DNA of 39,543 nucleotides. Source: Xenorhabdus lircayensis. GTDB lineage: Bacteria > Pseudomonadota > Gammaproteobacteria > Enterobacterales > Enterobacteriaceae. Below the pieces are notes generated by a model. It was not told the origin of the DNA. It worked only from the letters and a program-made list of their open reading frames with translations, and did not search any database. Where the stretch lies: assembly GCF_016306625.1 (NCBI RefSeq), contig NZ_JACOII010000059.1, positions 1-39,543 of the forward strand. The letters run 5' to 3'. The position numbers were made by a program, and so were the translations under genes. This document shows, piece after piece, positions 19,046-29,007 of this stretch (within the stretch, counting starts at the first letter, position 1; each line of letters begins with the position of its first letter).

Positions 19046-19147
19046 TGAATTTGCTTTCATCAACGCAAGCTTATATGTGTTGAGCCACTTTTTTTACGTT
19101 TACACCAATTTATTGAATCTATTATTTTAAAATAATAGGGAAACATC

Positions 19148-20338
19148 GTGCTTAAGTTAACTACTGAATATCACACATCCCAATTACCAGACTTTAGTTG
19201 TGATGATTTTGTGTTCCTATCCTCAAATAAAAGCCTGCATGCACAAGGATGTTTTACCAAAATAACAACACCTGCCAGTCATCATGATGGCATTGACAAT
19301 CCATTGTGTGATCACCTACCCCAATTATTCCATCAGGCTGAGCAGGCCGGGATTAAAAACCCCATCGCAGTGGGCGCCATTCCTTTTGATAAACGCCAAC
19401 CTTCTGCCCTCTACATTCCTTACGAGCACCGTTGGCTGGAACGAGAAACCTTACGTTTTTCCGCGCCACCTCCTTCGCCAGTGTTGCCATTACAAGAGTG
19501 TCATGTATGGCCCGAAAAAGCAGAGTTTTGCCGGATGGTTTCTCAGGCTATTGATGCCATACATCATGGTCAGCTTGATAAAGTCGTCCTTTCACGCCTG
19601 CTGGACATTGAATTTGAGCAGAAGCCTGACACTATCCAACTTTTTATGCAGCTTAATGCCCAAAATCCCTATAGCTACAATTTCCACCTTCCACTGGGCA
19701 ACAGCACGTTAATCGGCGCCAGCCCAGAACTTATACTACGTAAACAGGGCAATACCGTTATTTCTCACCCCTTGGCAGGTTCATCGCGTAGAAGCCGCAA
19801 TACCGCAGCAGATAACGCCTTACGACAATCGCTGCTGCATTCGGCTAAAGATCACCATGAACATCAATTAGTGGTTAATGCAATACGAACCGCACTCACT
19901 GAACATTGCACTGAACTGATGATTCCTGACTCTCCTTCAATATTCAGTACACCTTTACTTTGGCACCTCGCCACAGAAATACGCAGCGAATTATGCGATA
20001 AACACGCTGACGCACTCTCAGTGGCCTGTCTGCTCCATCCGACACCAGCACTTTGTGGGGCACCAAGAGAGCGGGCATACGAACTCATCGCTCAACTCGA
20101 ACCCTTCGAACGCAACTATTTTGGTGGCATTGTCGGTTGGTGTGATGCCAAGGGCAATGGTGAATGGGTCATTGCTATTCGCTGTGGTGAATTATTTGCA
20201 AACCATATTCGACTCTTTGCAGGAGCAGGCATCGTTGCTGACTCCCAACCCAGTGCCGAATGGCAGGAAACGGGGGTGAAACTTGGCACCATGCTACAGG
20301 CTCTGGGATTATCCGATAACAAGGAACGTGTGTTATGA
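19148..20338 (+). CDS. entC: Isochorismate synthase
   Basis: 396 residues, normal for EntC. It turns chorismate into isochorismate, the first step to DHB. Family landmarks: [52 protein letters not shown] and R-L-F-A-G-A-G-I-V. The start is a GTG at 19148 with TAGGGA about nine bases upstream. It begins the entCEBA set, 142 bases after the receptor, and its TGA overlaps the entE ATG by four bases (ATGA). Confidence 0.94.
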   Translation: MLKLTTEYHTSQLPDFSCDDFVFLSSNKSLHAQGCFTKITTPASHHDGIDNPLCDHLPQLFHQAEQAGIKNPIAVGAIPFDKRQPSALYIPYEHRWLERETLRFSAPPPSPVLPLQECHVWPEKAEFCRMVSQAIDAIHHGQLDKVVLSRLLDIEFEQKPDTIQLFMQLNAQNPYSYNFHLPLGNSTLIGASPELILRKQGNTVISHPLAGSSRRSRNTAADNALRQSLLHSAKDHHEHQLVVNAIRTALTEHCTELMIPDSPSIFSTPLLWHLATEIRSELCDKHADALSVACLLHPTPALCGAPRERAYELIAQLEPFERNYFGGIVGWCDAKGNGEWVIAIRCGELFANHIRLFAGAGIVADSQPSAEWQETGVKLGTMLQALGLSDNKERVL

Positions 20339-21963
20339 GTATTGAGTTCAATCACTGGCCTGAAGACCTGTCACAACGCTATCGTCAACGCGGCTACTGG
20401 CTTGACCTTCCCCTTGACGACATATTCAGTCGTCAGGCTAATAATGAAAATACCGCGCTGATTTGCTCGGAGCGACAATATAGCTATCGCCAACTCAATC
20501 AACTAACGGATAATCTGGCCGCTTCCCTCAAGCGCCGCGGTGTTCAGCATGGGCAAACCGCATTGGTGCAATTAGGCAATGTCGCGGAATTTTATATCAC
20601 CTTTTTTGCCCTGCTGCGTTTAGGCGTGCTTCCCGTCAATGCCCTGTTCAGTCACCAGCGCAGTGAGCTATTGGCTTACGCCGAACAGATTAAACCTTCA
20701 CTACTGATCGCAGACCGTAGCCATTCACTGTTTTCTGACAATACTTTTATTCACGAACTCCATACACGTTATCCTTCACTGACCAGCGTATTCCTGCGAG
20801 GGGATAACTGTAGCCCGATAGATTTAACGGTATTGACTGATGAAAAAGTGAATAGCTTTACCGCGATGCCCACACAGGCAGATGAAGTCGCTTTTTTCCA
20901 GCTATCAGGTGGTAGTACCGGCACCCCGAAACTGATCCCCCGCACTCACAATGATTACTACTACAGTATTCGCGCTAGCGTTGATATCTGCCAATTTAAT
21001 ACGCAAACACGTTACTTATGCGCCCTTCCTGCCGCCCATAATTACCCGATGAGTTCACCGGGAGCATTAGGCGTTTTTTATGCAGGCGGTCAAGTGATTA
21101 TGGTCAATGATCCCAGTGCATCCAGTTGTTTCCCTTTGATTGAACAGCATCGGATCAATGTGGCAGCCCTGGTTCCTCCTGCGGTAAGCCTGTGGCTGGA
21201 AGCCATTGCGCTGACAGCGGATAAGTCATCGCTTGATAGTCTGACGTTATTACAGGTAGGCGGTGCACACCTGAGTGAATCTCTGGCACGGAGAATCCCT
21301 TCAGAGCTGGGTTGCCAGTTACAACAGATATTTGGCATGGCTGAGGGATTGGTGAACTACACACGGCTAGATGATGATGAGCAAACCATTTTCACCACTC
21401 AAGGCCGTCCTATCAGTGATGATGATGAAGTATGGATCGCCGACAAACTGGGTAACCCGCTACCACATGGTGTTCCCGGCAGGCTGATGACTCGCGGGCC
21501 TTATACGTTCCGTGGCTACTACCAGAACCATCAATACAACAAACACGTATTCGATGAAAATGGTTTTTACTGTTCGGGTGATTTAGTTATTCAAACAGAG
21601 CAAGGCTATCTAAAAGTTGTGGGCAGGGAAAAAGATCAAATTAACCGTGGCGGCGAAAAGATTGCGGCAGAAGAAATTGAAAATTTGCTGTTACGCCATC
21701 CACAAGTGATCCATGCAGCATTGATCGCCATTCCTGATGCACTGATGGGAGAAAAAAGCTGTGCCTATGTTGTCACCCGCGAAGAGATAAAATCGGTCAT
21801 ATTGCGCCGTTTTTTACGCGAGCAAGGTATCGCTGATTACAAACTTCCCGACCGCTTTGAAAACGTTCCGTACCTTCCCATGACGCCAGTCGGCAAAATC
21901 GATAAACAAACGTTACGCCAAATCGCACAGAACATGTTAGGCCATGTCGGAGAAACAAAATGA
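20335..21963 (+). CDS. entE: 2,3-dihydroxybenzoate-AMP ligase
   Basis: 542 residues, the usual length. It activates DHB with ATP and loads it on the phosphopantetheine arm of EntB. Visible family features: [16 protein letters not shown] core, the aryl-acid pocket region [33 protein letters not shown] and [14 protein letters not shown]. The N-Y-P-M-S-S-P-G segment is typical of DHB- and not salicylate-specific enzymes. It overlaps entC and entB by four bases each (ATGA), so translation of the three is coupled. Confidence 0.95.
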   Translation: MSIEFNHWPEDLSQRYRQRGYWLDLPLDDIFSRQANNENTALICSERQYSYRQLNQLTDNLAASLKRRGVQHGQTALVQLGNVAEFYITFFALLRLGVLPVNALFSHQRSELLAYAEQIKPSLLIADRSHSLFSDNTFIHELHTRYPSLTSVFLRGDNCSPIDLTVLTDEKVNSFTAMPTQADEVAFFQLSGGSTGTPKLIPRTHNDYYYSIRASVDICQFNTQTRYLCALPAAHNYPMSSPGALGVFYAGGQVIMVNDPSASSCFPLIEQHRINVAALVPPAVSLWLEAIALTADKSSLDSLTLLQVGGAHLSESLARRIPSELGCQLQQIFGMAEGLVNYTRLDDDEQTIFTTQGRPISDDDEVWIADKLGNPLPHGVPGRLMTRGPYTFRGYYQNHQYNKHVFDENGFYCSGDLVIQTEQGYLKVVGREKDQINRGGEKIAAEEIENLLLRHPQVIHAALIAIPDALMGEKSCAYVVTREEIKSVILRRFLREQGIADYKLPDRFENVPYLPMTPVGKIDKQTLRQIAQNMLGHVGETK

Positions 21964-22835
21964 GCATTCCAAAAATTAACGATTATATTCTGCCCACAAC
22001 TCAAGAACTGCCGAGCAATAAAGTAGATTGGCCATTTGATAATCAGCGTGCCGCATTACTTATCCATGATATGCAGAATTATTTCCTCAATTTCTGGAAA
22101 GCTGATAGCCAGTTAGTGATGCAAATTATCGACAATATCGCGCGCCTCAGAAAACAGTGCAAACAACTAGGGATCCCCGTTTTTTACACCGCCCAACCCA
22201 ATCATCAAAGTGATGCAGACCGTGGGTTACTGAATGATATGTGGGGAGCAGGACTCAATCTGCATCCTGAACAGCAAAGTATCACTGACGCACTGGCGCC
22301 TGCAAGCGATGATACCGTCTTGATAAAATGGCGTTACAGCGCCTTTCAGCGCTCAGATTTGGAGCAACAATTGAAAGTCATGGAGCGTGATCAATTAATC
22401 ATCTGCGGTGTTTATGCTCATATTGGTTGCATGACGACGGCCACTGATGCTTTTATGCGCGACATCAAACCTTTTTTTGTCGCTGATGCACTGGCAGATT
22501 TCAGCCGCGACGAGCATATCATGGCACTACGTTATATTGCCGGCCGCTGTGGCCGTGTACTGACAACAGAAACACTGCTCAACGAAATATCCCCGTTTCC
22601 AAAATGGACACGCGAACGTCTCCGCGCTGAAATTTTACCTCTGCTAGATGATGACTGCGGTGATATTGATGATCACGAAAACCTGCTGGATTACGGTCTC
22701 GACTCCGTAAAAATAATGTCTCTGATGACACATTGGAACCATGAAAACCATAACATTGATTTTATCTCGCTAGTGAAAACCCCAACGCTGGCAAACTGGT
22801 TCACTCTGCTTACGGATAGACAAGAGTCCAAATAA
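21960..22835 (+). CDS. entB: Isochorismatase with aryl carrier domain
   Basis: 291 residues in two parts. The isochorismatase domain (about 1-205) has [21 protein letters not shown] and C-G-V-Y-A-H-I-G-C, and makes 2,3-dihydro-DHB plus pyruvate. The C-terminal aryl carrier domain (about 210-285) carries the phosphopantetheine Ser249 in Y-G-L-D-S. EntE loads DHB there and C1 of the NRPS takes it. The entB stop overlaps the entA ATG by one base (TAATG). Confidence 0.95.
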   Translation: MSIPKINDYILPTTQELPSNKVDWPFDNQRAALLIHDMQNYFLNFWKADSQLVMQIIDNIARLRKQCKQLGIPVFYTAQPNHQSDADRGLLNDMWGAGLNLHPEQQSITDALAPASDDTVLIKWRYSAFQRSDLEQQLKVMERDQLIICGVYAHIGCMTTATDAFMRDIKPFFVADALADFSRDEHIMALRYIAGRCGRVLTTETLLNEISPFPKWTRERLRAEILPLLDDDCGDIDDHENLLDYGLDSVKIMSLMTHWNHENHNIDFISLVKTPTLANWFTLLTDRQESK

Positions 22836-23593
22836 TGAACGCAACTTTCGATTTCAATAATAAACATGTTTGGGTGACAGGCGCAGGACGGGGTATCGGC
22901 TATCACATTGCTAGTCGGTTCAGTCAGGCCGGAGCGAAAGTCATCGGATTGGATCTGGCATTTCCCGATACTGACCTTCCTTTTACTGCCTATGAGTTAG
23001 ATGTCAGTGACCATACAGCCGTGAGCCAGCGCTGCCGTGAATTACTCGCAGCAGAACCTCACTTGGATGTATTGGTCAATGGTGCCGGCATCCTACGAAC
23101 AGGGCGAACAGAAAACCTGAGCTGGGAAGACTGGCAACAATGTTTCAACGTCAATGCCGGTGGGGCTTTTAATTTATTTCAAGCCGTGATCCCACAATTT
23201 CAACGGCAACGCAGTGGAAACATCGTTTCTATCTGCTCTAATGCTGCCCATGTTCCACGGGTTGAAATGTCGGCTTATGGCGCTTCCAAAGCTGCGATGC
23301 GTAGTTTGTGCCAAAGTGTCGGACTTGAATTGGCGCCTTATGGGGTACGCTGCAATCTGGTTTCTCCCGGTTCAACGGATACTCCCATGCTACGAAGTAT
23401 GTGGCAAAGTGCGGCCTCCGAACAAAATACCATTGAGGGTTTTCCTGACAAATTCAAATTGGGTATTCCATTGCAAAAAATTGCACAACCGGAAGAAATT
23501 GCGGACACCGTTCTTTTCCTTGCATCAGATCTCGCCAGCCATATCACCTTGCAGGATATTGTCGTTGATGGTGGAGCGACATTGGGTAGCTGA
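22835..23593 (+). CDS. entA: 2,3-dihydro-2,3-dihydroxybenzoate dehydrogenase
   Basis: 252 residues, short-chain dehydrogenase fold. The nucleotide site T-G-A-G-R-G-I-G is at 15-22, N-G-A-G-I follows in the fourth strand, and the catalytic pair is Tyr148/Lys152 (Y-G-A-S-K). It oxidises 2,3-dihydro-DHB to DHB with NAD+, completing DHB synthesis. It is the last gene of the set; the C-terminus ends V-D-G-G-A-T-L-G-S as in EntA proteins. Confidence 0.95.
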   Translation: MNATFDFNNKHVWVTGAGRGIGYHIASRFSQAGAKVIGLDLAFPDTDLPFTAYELDVSDHTAVSQRCRELLAAEPHLDVLVNGAGILRTGRTENLSWEDWQQCFNVNAGGAFNLFQAVIPQFQRQRSGNIVSICSNAAHVPRVEMSAYGASKAAMRSLCQSVGLELAPYGVRCNLVSPGSTDTPMLRSMWQSAASEQNTIEGFPDKFKLGIPLQKIAQPEEIADTVLFLASDLASHITLQDIVVDGGATLGS

Positions 23594-23605
23594 GTAAAAA
23601 CAATG

Positions 23606-23635
23606 GATGCAGGCTCTCTATCACAAGCCTGCATC
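23606..23635 (+). terminator. Hairpin after entA
   Basis: GATGCAGGCT (23606-23615) and AGCCTGCATC (23626-23635) pair perfectly over ten bases around a ten-base loop, 12 bases after the entA stop. There is no T-run, so it is a weak intrinsic terminator or an mRNA end stabiliser. The stretch from here to 23800 contains a roughly 45-codon minus-strand open frame without an ATG; it may be a gene remnant that I cannot identify. Confidence 0.55.
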
Positions 23636-23849
23636 ATGGGTAGAATCTGACCATTCCCACAACCTATCAAGATCTCATTGGGCTAAAGCCCCTTGCTCTA
23701 TCTGAGCCAATTGACGAGTGGTTTGTATATTACTGGCGATAACAAAATGCCCTTTATGCAACAGCTGAACACCTGACGCGATATGTATTTCATAGCTGTC
23801 ACATTATTGATCTATACTACGGCCCCTTTTGCCACACATCAAAAACACC

Positions 23850-24344
23850 ATGGAACGCTTTCTCGAAAACACGATGTACACCTCTCGCTGGCTACTTGCG
23901 CCGGTTTATTTTGGTTTATCGCTGGCGCTACTTGCCCTTGCGATTAAATTCTTTCAGGAAATCCTGCATATCCTGCCGCATATCTTTTCCGTTACAGAGT
24001 CTGACCTGATCCTGACACTGCTTTCTCTGATTGATATGGCTCTGGTTGGTGGGTTACTGGTGATGGTGATGTTTTCTGGCTATGAAAACTTTGTCTCAAC
24101 GTTGGATATCCACGAAAGCAAGGAGAAATTGAGCTGGTTAGGAAAAATGGATGCCACTTCACTCAAAAATAAAGTTGCAGCCTCAATTGTTGCTATTTCC
24201 TCCATCCACCTGCTGCGCATCTTCATGGATGCCAAGAATGTGCCGGACAATAAACTGATGTGGTATGTCATTATCCACCTCACGTTTGTTTTGTCCGCAT
24301 TTGTGATGGGATATCTTGATAAACTTACGCGCCACAAACACTAA
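23850..24344 (+). CDS. yqhA: YqhA family (UPF0114) inner-membrane protein
   Basis: 164 residues from the ATG at 23850. A TTG 21 bases upstream would add seven residues, but the M-E-R-F-L-E-N start matches E. coli YqhA. Three to four hydrophobic segments are visible (about 13-33, 53-75, 106-125, 135-155). The stretch [16 protein letters not shown] is the conserved family core. Function is unknown. It is a single-gene unit with its own terminator and is the only housekeeping-type gene in the window, so it probably marks the native backbone between two accessory blocks. Confidence 0.93.
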   Translation: MERFLENTMYTSRWLLAPVYFGLSLALLALAIKFFQEILHILPHIFSVTESDLILTLLSLIDMALVGGLLVMVMFSGYENFVSTLDIHESKEKLSWLGKMDATSLKNKVAASIVAISSIHLLRIFMDAKNVPDNKLMWYVIIHLTFVLSAFVMGYLDKLTRHKH

Positions 24345-24376
24345 GCGACCACTCAAGCAAACACATCATTACCCTG

Positions 24377-24410
24377 ATGCCAGCCGTTGAAAACAACTAG
24401 CTGGCATTTT
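24377..24410 (+). terminator. Rho-independent terminator of yqhA
   Basis: ATGCCAGC (24377-24384) pairs with GCTGGCAT (24400-24407) and is followed by TTTT. It lies 33 bases after the yqhA stop and just before the end of the convergent terW gene. Confidence 0.75.
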
Positions 24411-24416
24411 GGGGAA

Positions 24417-24893
24417 TCACTGCTTTGATGAATCACAGTTCATGGTTTCGTGCAGCAGCGTTTCAATAAATCTATCTACTACCGTTTCAACCACTTCACT
24501 TCTGGTTGTCTCAAGCCGATTAGCCAAACCGTCAATCTTTCTGATAACAGACATTCTCAGAGAGAGAGAAATGGACTTTTTCTTCTCTTTATCAAGGAAG
24601 ACATGGCTGGTCGCTTCTTCGGCCTTGATGCTAAGATGCTGAACGAGTAGTTCTTCAATCCTTCGCACATCTTTCTTGGTCAGCATCCCTTTATCCACTA
24701 ACTGATAGGTATTCCCTATTTTGCTAAACCGGATATCAGCACAGTAAAGATCTCTCAATTCCCGCAGCGCACGTGTTAATGTCGGCTCAGAACAATTGAG
24801 CTCTCTAATGATTTTCACCTTGCTAACCGGTTTGCCATGCGCGAGTAATAAAGTTAACTTGAAATTTCTAAATTGTTTGGGACTGAGCAGCAT
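24417..24893 (-). CDS. terW: TerW-type DNA-binding regulator
   Basis: 158 residues. The N-terminal half looks like a winged helix: K-Q-F-R-N-F-K-L-T-L-L-L-A-H-G-K-P-V-S, then S-E-P-T-L-T-R-A-L-R-E-L-R-D as recognition region. The C-terminal half (about 105-150) is basic and then I-S-L-S-L-R-M-S-V-I-R-K-I-D-G-L-A, which resembles a ribbon-helix-helix dimer domain. I recognise the layout as TerW, the regulator linked with tellurite-resistance clusters and reported to bind the ter promoter. It is a separate unit: a 144-base gap divides it from the aldolase gene upstream. The 11-bp palindromes at 29205-29370 are its most obvious candidate targets. Confidence 0.75.
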   Translation of the reverse strand: MLLSPKQFRNFKLTLLLAHGKPVSKVKIIRELNCSEPTLTRALRELRDLYCADIRFSKIGNTYQLVDKGMLTKKDVRRIEELLVQHLSIKAEEATSHVFLDKEKKKSISLSLRMSVIRKIDGLANRLETTRSEVVETVVDRFIETLLHETMNCDSSKQ

Positions 24894-25037
24894 TTTTTTA
24901 ATTCCAAGTTAGGGATAACAAAACAAAAACCCCCTATAGTTAACAACGAAAATAACGTCCAGAATAGCTTCTATCACAGGTAAATCAACATCAAAACAAA
25001 TTAAAAACCTTATCACTCTCTTCGTCGGCTTCAGGTT

Positions 25038-25976
25038 CTATGCTACCTCTGGCTCTATCCCATAATGCTCTGCCCGCTCAAGAATATTCATCGCCCAGCG
25101 TTGATGGGTGGCAGGTTCACACATCACCCCCTGAGATTTGAAAACGGCTTGGCTTGAGTTGAGGATACTCAACGCGTCAGCATAATCGTGGGCGCTAACC
25201 ATAAATGCTCGCTGGATACATTCAATCTGCCTTGGATGGATGGCTGTTTTCCCCACCAAACCGTGGGTAATATCCAATGCCAACTCTTTCTCAAGCAGTT
25301 TCAAGTCATCAATATGCTCACAAACTGGTGCCGTCAGGGCAAAACCCCGCGCAGCAAAAACAGCCACCAGCATTTTAATGATATATCCCATAGGCCCATC
25401 ATAGAGGGTGAAATCACGGGAGCGTCGCAGGGATATCACATTCATCAGGTCATTGCCCCCGATACGAAGAGCAATAATGCGCTCTTTACAAGGGTGGTTT
25501 TTGAGAGTGTCAGCCAGTTGATTCATTTGCTGGGCATCGAAGACCTCTTCTGTCTCCAGTGTTGGCATAATGCAAAGATGGGTTGAGCCAATAATATCCC
25601 ACCAGCCAGACAACGAAGCGTGGGTAAATTTGGGCAGCACCAGCCCATCAATAGCATCGAGGTTAACATTGGCTACCAGATATCGCCCCATTACCTCGTT
25701 GCGCGGGCGAATAAAAATCAGGGGACGATGACGTCCCACGCCGGAAGACTGTTTACCGGAAGAAACAGTATCCACTTCTGCCAGTGTTTCTAGGACACGG
25801 CTGAGATTTTCGATAGCAGAGGGAATATCCTGCTCACTGACCGCATCCTCCAGACAAATCACTAGAGAACGCAGACCAAGAATTTTATTCTGTAACACAA
25901 TCTCTGCAATGTTTTGGCGAGTAGCTGGCATATACAGAGTTGCACCGAGTTGATGTGGAGAAGGGATCGGTTTCAT
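25038..25976 (-). CDS. CitE-like HpcH/HpaI aldolase of the Ter biosynthetic operon
   Basis: 312 residues from the ATG at 25976; a GTG one codon earlier is possible. TIM-barrel citrate-lyase-beta-like protein: L-Y-M-P-A-T-R near the start, V-I-C-L-E-D-A-V with metal-binding acidic residues, I-R-P-R-N-E, L-E-T-E-E and G-K-T-A-I-H-P-R-Q-I. Enzymes of this class make or break C-C bonds on acyl-CoA or keto-acid substrates; the substrate here is unknown. It is the last gene of the four-gene minus-strand operon, and its ATG overlaps the preceding stop by one base (TGATG). Relatives are a regular part of Ter-associated clusters. Confidence 0.85.
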   Translation of the reverse strand: MKPIPSPHQLGATLYMPATRQNIAEIVLQNKILGLRSLVICLEDAVSEQDIPSAIENLSRVLETLAEVDTVSSGKQSSGVGRHRPLIFIRPRNEVMGRYLVANVNLDAIDGLVLPKFTHASLSGWWDIIGSTHLCIMPTLETEEVFDAQQMNQLADTLKNHPCKERIIALRIGGNDLMNVISLRRSRDFTLYDGPMGYIIKMLVAVFAARGFALTAPVCEHIDDLKLLEKELALDITHGLVGKTAIHPRQIECIQRAFMVSAHDYADALSILNSSQAVFKSQGVMCEPATHQRWAMNILERAEHYGIEPEVA

Positions 25977-27055
25977 CACGCTACCTTTTTAATGATAGTC
26001 ACAGCACGATATTGGCCTATCAGATCACCGACTTCCGTAATCACAACATTTTTCTGACGTGCCAGATGAACCAATAGGGCAACATCAGGATCATCTTGGG
26101 AACGCACAAGGACGTGTTCCGGCACGCGCCGTAAAACTGCGCGGGTTGCTTCAGCAATGCCGGGTTTGATGCGATTAATACTGTCAATCTGGTATTTTTC
26201 GGCAAGACCGGAAATCACCGCGTTGCTCAACTGCTGCAAAAATGTCTTTTCCTGCGGATGCCAAATGGCCTCTGATAGGGTAGCCAGATCCAATCGGTCA
26301 CGGCAATCAGCAACGGTATCCACCAGCAGGCGACTGCACTCAAACTCAATCAGGTGATCGCACTTCACACAGCCATGCAGCCCTTCCTCACGCCAGATCG
26401 AGCGTGATATCAGCCCCGATATCGGCGCACCCATAATGCCAAAAGGAATCAACCAATCATCATCACTGGCCGCCAACCACGAACAACCACGGGGATCCGC
26501 CAGCACCACCAGACGAGGAATACCCGAATAACCTGCCCGCCCCGCCAAAGATCGCGACAGTTCGGCAGTAATCGCACCTTTGCCCGTCCAACCGTCGACA
26601 AATGCCAATCCATCCGTACCATGTTGCTGCTCAATATACGATAGCGCCGTGCTATCAATACCGCGATCCCGAATGATACTGATACCATAATGATAAGAAC
26701 GCCTGCCCATCTTCCGGAGTGTTTGCTGCAACATAACCCCCAAAGGAACGCCGGCTCTAACCAAACTGACCAGCACAATTGGCGTATCACCAAAACGTGC
26801 TATCAGTGCCTTAGCCAGCATCACCACTTCCGTTGCCAGCCGAACCGCTCCTTGCTCAAGTGCTTTATCAAACAGCTCAAGATGATAAGGCGTTGGCTCC
26901 GGTTCCTGACTCAGCATATCCGAATAGTGGCGTGAGCCAGACTGGATTAGCTGCTCCTTCACATCGACAGGCGTCATCTCAATTTGGACAGGCTTTAGCA
27001 GAAATTGAACATCATCAGAGGCATAACTCCCAGAAAAAGGAGGAAGGCTATTCAT
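25976..27055 (-). CDS. StiP-type phosphoribosyltransferase-like protein of the Ter cluster
   Basis: 359 residues. The sequence resembles proteins often named 'cysteine protease StiP', which Pfam treats as a phosphoribosyltransferase-like family. Markers by eye: F-S-G-S-Y near the start, V-L-V-S-L-V-R-A-G-V-P-L-G, the H-Y-G-I-S-I-I-R-D-R-G-I-D block, V-D-G-W-T-G-K-G-A-I in the PRPP-loop position, and L-A-D-P-R-G-C. I favour a PRTase role in making a nucleoside-like compound over a protease role. The ATG overlaps the end of the HAD gene by eight bases. Confidence 0.8.
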   Translation of the reverse strand: MNSLPPFSGSYASDDVQFLLKPVQIEMTPVDVKEQLIQSGSRHYSDMLSQEPEPTPYHLELFDKALEQGAVRLATEVVMLAKALIARFGDTPIVLVSLVRAGVPLGVMLQQTLRKMGRRSYHYGISIIRDRGIDSTALSYIEQQHGTDGLAFVDGWTGKGAITAELSRSLAGRAGYSGIPRLVVLADPRGCSWLAASDDDWLIPFGIMGAPISGLISRSIWREEGLHGCVKCDHLIEFECSRLLVDTVADCRDRLDLATLSEAIWHPQEKTFLQQLSNAVISGLAEKYQIDSINRIKPGIAEATRAVLRRVPEHVLVRSQDDPDVALLVHLARQKNVVITEVGDLIGQYRAVTIIKKVA

Positions 27056-27830
27056 TATTTACAGCTCCAAATAAGGCAGCCATTAATGTGTCAGCAAACT
27101 GGCTTTGTCGGGGCATACCAAACCAATCGCACAGTTGCATAAAGCGGTAGTCACTCAGACTATCCCCCAAACCAATGACTGGAAAAACGCCTCTTTCGGC
27201 ACGAAGCCTTTGCAAAAGGTGACGAGTTGCCAGTCCCTTGTCGACACACTTTGGCAACAAAGTAAGATTGTTATTGTTTTTATGGAAATAGAAGTCTTGA
27301 TGGAGATAAAAATCATCCTCTTGAGCCAAAGCTTCAGCCAGTACATTAAGCTCGTCGAGCTTATCGTGGTTCCGATGCTTAATGATCAGGAAAACAGGCA
27401 CATCACCATACTCATAATCGATGCGTACCCATGCTTCCATGCCATGAGACGCGATCAGACGATGGCCCAGACGCGCCAACGCCTGCAATTTATCCCGATA
27501 CGGCATCAATTCTGACAGCATATGAGATTGCCAGCGCTCATCAACTAAACCTTCTGGCGTAAGGATCACCGCGCCATGCGAGACAATGCGCCAAGAACTA
27601 AAAGGAATTTGCACGCAACGGAGCTGTTCTGTGTTTCTGGCTGTTACGGGAATAACCTCCGCATGAGCCAGCAGCCAATCAACCAACATGGATTGTTCTT
27701 CAGTCATATAGCTGTGGGGAGAATATTTTCGGTCTAAAGCCCCCACACGAAAAGGCGATGCATTCGCCATCTTTCGGCGCGATTGAAACAGCGTGTCATC
27801 CAGATCGGTTAAAAAGACGGGCTTAATCAT
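27048..27830 (-). CDS. HAD-superfamily phosphatase of the Ter cluster
   Basis: 260 residues from the ATG at 27830; a TTG two codons earlier is an alternative start. HAD motif I is F-L-T-D-L-D-D-T-L-F with nucleophile Asp9 and Asp11, and motif IV is G-L-G-D-S-L-S-D near the C-terminus. The cap region between suggests the Cof or sucrose-phosphatase-like branch. It overlaps the upstream gene by eight bases and the downstream gene by eight, so it is translationally coupled. In this family of clusters it would remove a phosphate from the product made with the two PRTase-like enzymes. Confidence 0.85.
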   Translation of the reverse strand: MIKPVFLTDLDDTLFQSRRKMANASPFRVGALDRKYSPHSYMTEEQSMLVDWLLAHAEVIPVTARNTEQLRCVQIPFSSWRIVSHGAVILTPEGLVDERWQSHMLSELMPYRDKLQALARLGHRLIASHGMEAWVRIDYEYGDVPVFLIIKHRNHDKLDELNVLAEALAQEDDFYLHQDFYFHKNNNNLTLLPKCVDKGLATRHLLQRLRAERGVFPVIGLGDSLSDYRFMQLCDWFGMPRQSQFADTLMAALFGAVNNE

Positions 27831-29007
27831 AGGCAACGATCTCTACAATCGGAGAAACACGGGCAAGCTGTGCCATCAACGCCGGATCAAGCGCCGTTTT
27901 GGGTGTTTCAAGGCAAAGCAGTATACGGTCAAACTGCTGGTGCGCGACATTATAGAGAAAATTCGGTATGCCAAGCCCGTAATTATCCGTAAAAGCCATC
28001 ACAGACTGAATAGCATGGCCGCAGGAGATAGGAGAACGGGTTGTCGAGCCAAACATCACCGATGCACCTTCTTGTTCGAGCCGTTCAGCAAGTAAAAACG
28101 GCGGCCAGACAAATTCACTGGAGCCTAATACCAGCACGTTTTCACCTGCTTTGACGTGAATATCAGCACCGATATCACATTGAATTTCATCCAATCCCAA
28201 ACGCCCCCAATTCTGGGAGCCGATAATGCTGATTTCTCCCCGTGCCGTGACATTGACTGGAGGCATAATTGGAACAGGGGCAGAAATATCTGCATTCCAT
28301 TGCCAATTTCCTTCAATCAAGGAAACTGAAGAAACTGGCAGCGGACTGCGTTTCACAACCGATTCACCACTCCAGTCCGTCAACGTCACCGTGACGATAT
28401 GCTCAATATGCTTGAGCTCTGCGTTACGCAGCGCATCTAACAGATTAAGGAAGGTATTACCGGTCGTTGCTTCATCATCAATCAAAACCAACGTACGGGC
28501 ATCCATGACCCGTTGGCGCAGCCGGCTTTCTGCCGGCCAGTAAATCAGATGATCCGTTGCGTGACTGTGATTCTCCTTAAATTCACACAATAAATCACCG
28601 TCAACAGGGTGACGTGTCGAGGTCAGAAATACTGGCGCATTAACCTTGCCCTGCGTTTCCTGAAACACCCCTGCCGCCAGCCCGACAGCCGTCTCCGCCA
28701 TACCAATATACAGAACAGGGCCGGGAAGATTAGCAGGAAACTGTTCGGATAATTGCCGATAGACCGAACGCATAGTCGACGGGCTGACTGGAATATGCCG
28801 CCCCAATACTTTGCTGACAAACAAAAATGCCCTTTTGGGATTACGGCGTTCAGCAACTTCAAACAGCGCTTCTAGAGATGCAGTGCCGCGAGATGCCGTC
28901 ACCGTCAACGTCCCACTGTTCAACTTTTTTTGATAAATCTGTTTTTGATAAATCTGTTTTTGATGAACCTGTCTTTGATAAACATGGAAGTTATTCAATG
29001 CTGTCAT
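27823..29007 (-). CDS. PRTase/TRSP two-domain protein, first gene of the Ter biosynthetic operon
   Basis: 394 residues. The N-terminus has four copies of a five-residue repeat of the form (Y/H)-Q-(K/R)-x-x (about residues 10-29). The phosphoribosyltransferase domain (about 35-240) has the PRPP-binding loop L-V-L-I-D-D-E-A-T-T-G-N-T. The C-terminal part (about 270-394) has V-L-G-S-S-E-F-V-W-P-P and S-P-I-S-C-G-H-A and fits the TRSP domain usually found with this PRTase. The pair is typical of Ter-linked clusters described as making a nucleoside-like metabolite. It is transcribed leftwards from the promoter region shared with terZABCD. Confidence 0.82.
   Translation of the reverse strand: MTALNNFHVYQRQVHQKQIYQKQIYQKKLNSGTLTVTASRGTASLEALFEVAERRNPKRAFLFVSKVLGRHIPVSPSTMRSVYRQLSEQFPANLPGPVLYIGMAETAVGLAAGVFQETQGKVNAPVFLTSTRHPVDGDLLCEFKENHSHATDHLIYWPAESRLRQRVMDARTLVLIDDEATTGNTFLNLLDALRNAELKHIEHIVTVTLTDWSGESVVKRSPLPVSSVSLIEGNWQWNADISAPVPIMPPVNVTARGEISIIGSQNWGRLGLDEIQCDIGADIHVKAGENVLVLGSSEFVWPPFLLAERLEQEGASVMFGSTTRSPISCGHAIQSVMAFTDNYGLGIPNFLYNVAHQQFDRILLCLETPKTALDPALMAQLARVSPIVEIVAYD
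28926..28985. repeat. Four 15-bp tandem repeats inside the PRTase/TRSP gene
   Basis: The unit is close to TGATAAATCTGTTTT with small changes and is repeated four times. It is in frame (15 bases, five codons) and encodes the N-terminal (Y/H)-Q-(K/R) repeats. Confidence 0.8.

Noticed and set aside
23660-23800. A minus-strand frame of about 45 codons between entA and yqhA
   Set aside because: It reads like protein (H-K-G-H-F-V-I-A-S-N) but has no start codon or known family; mentioned only in the gap description.
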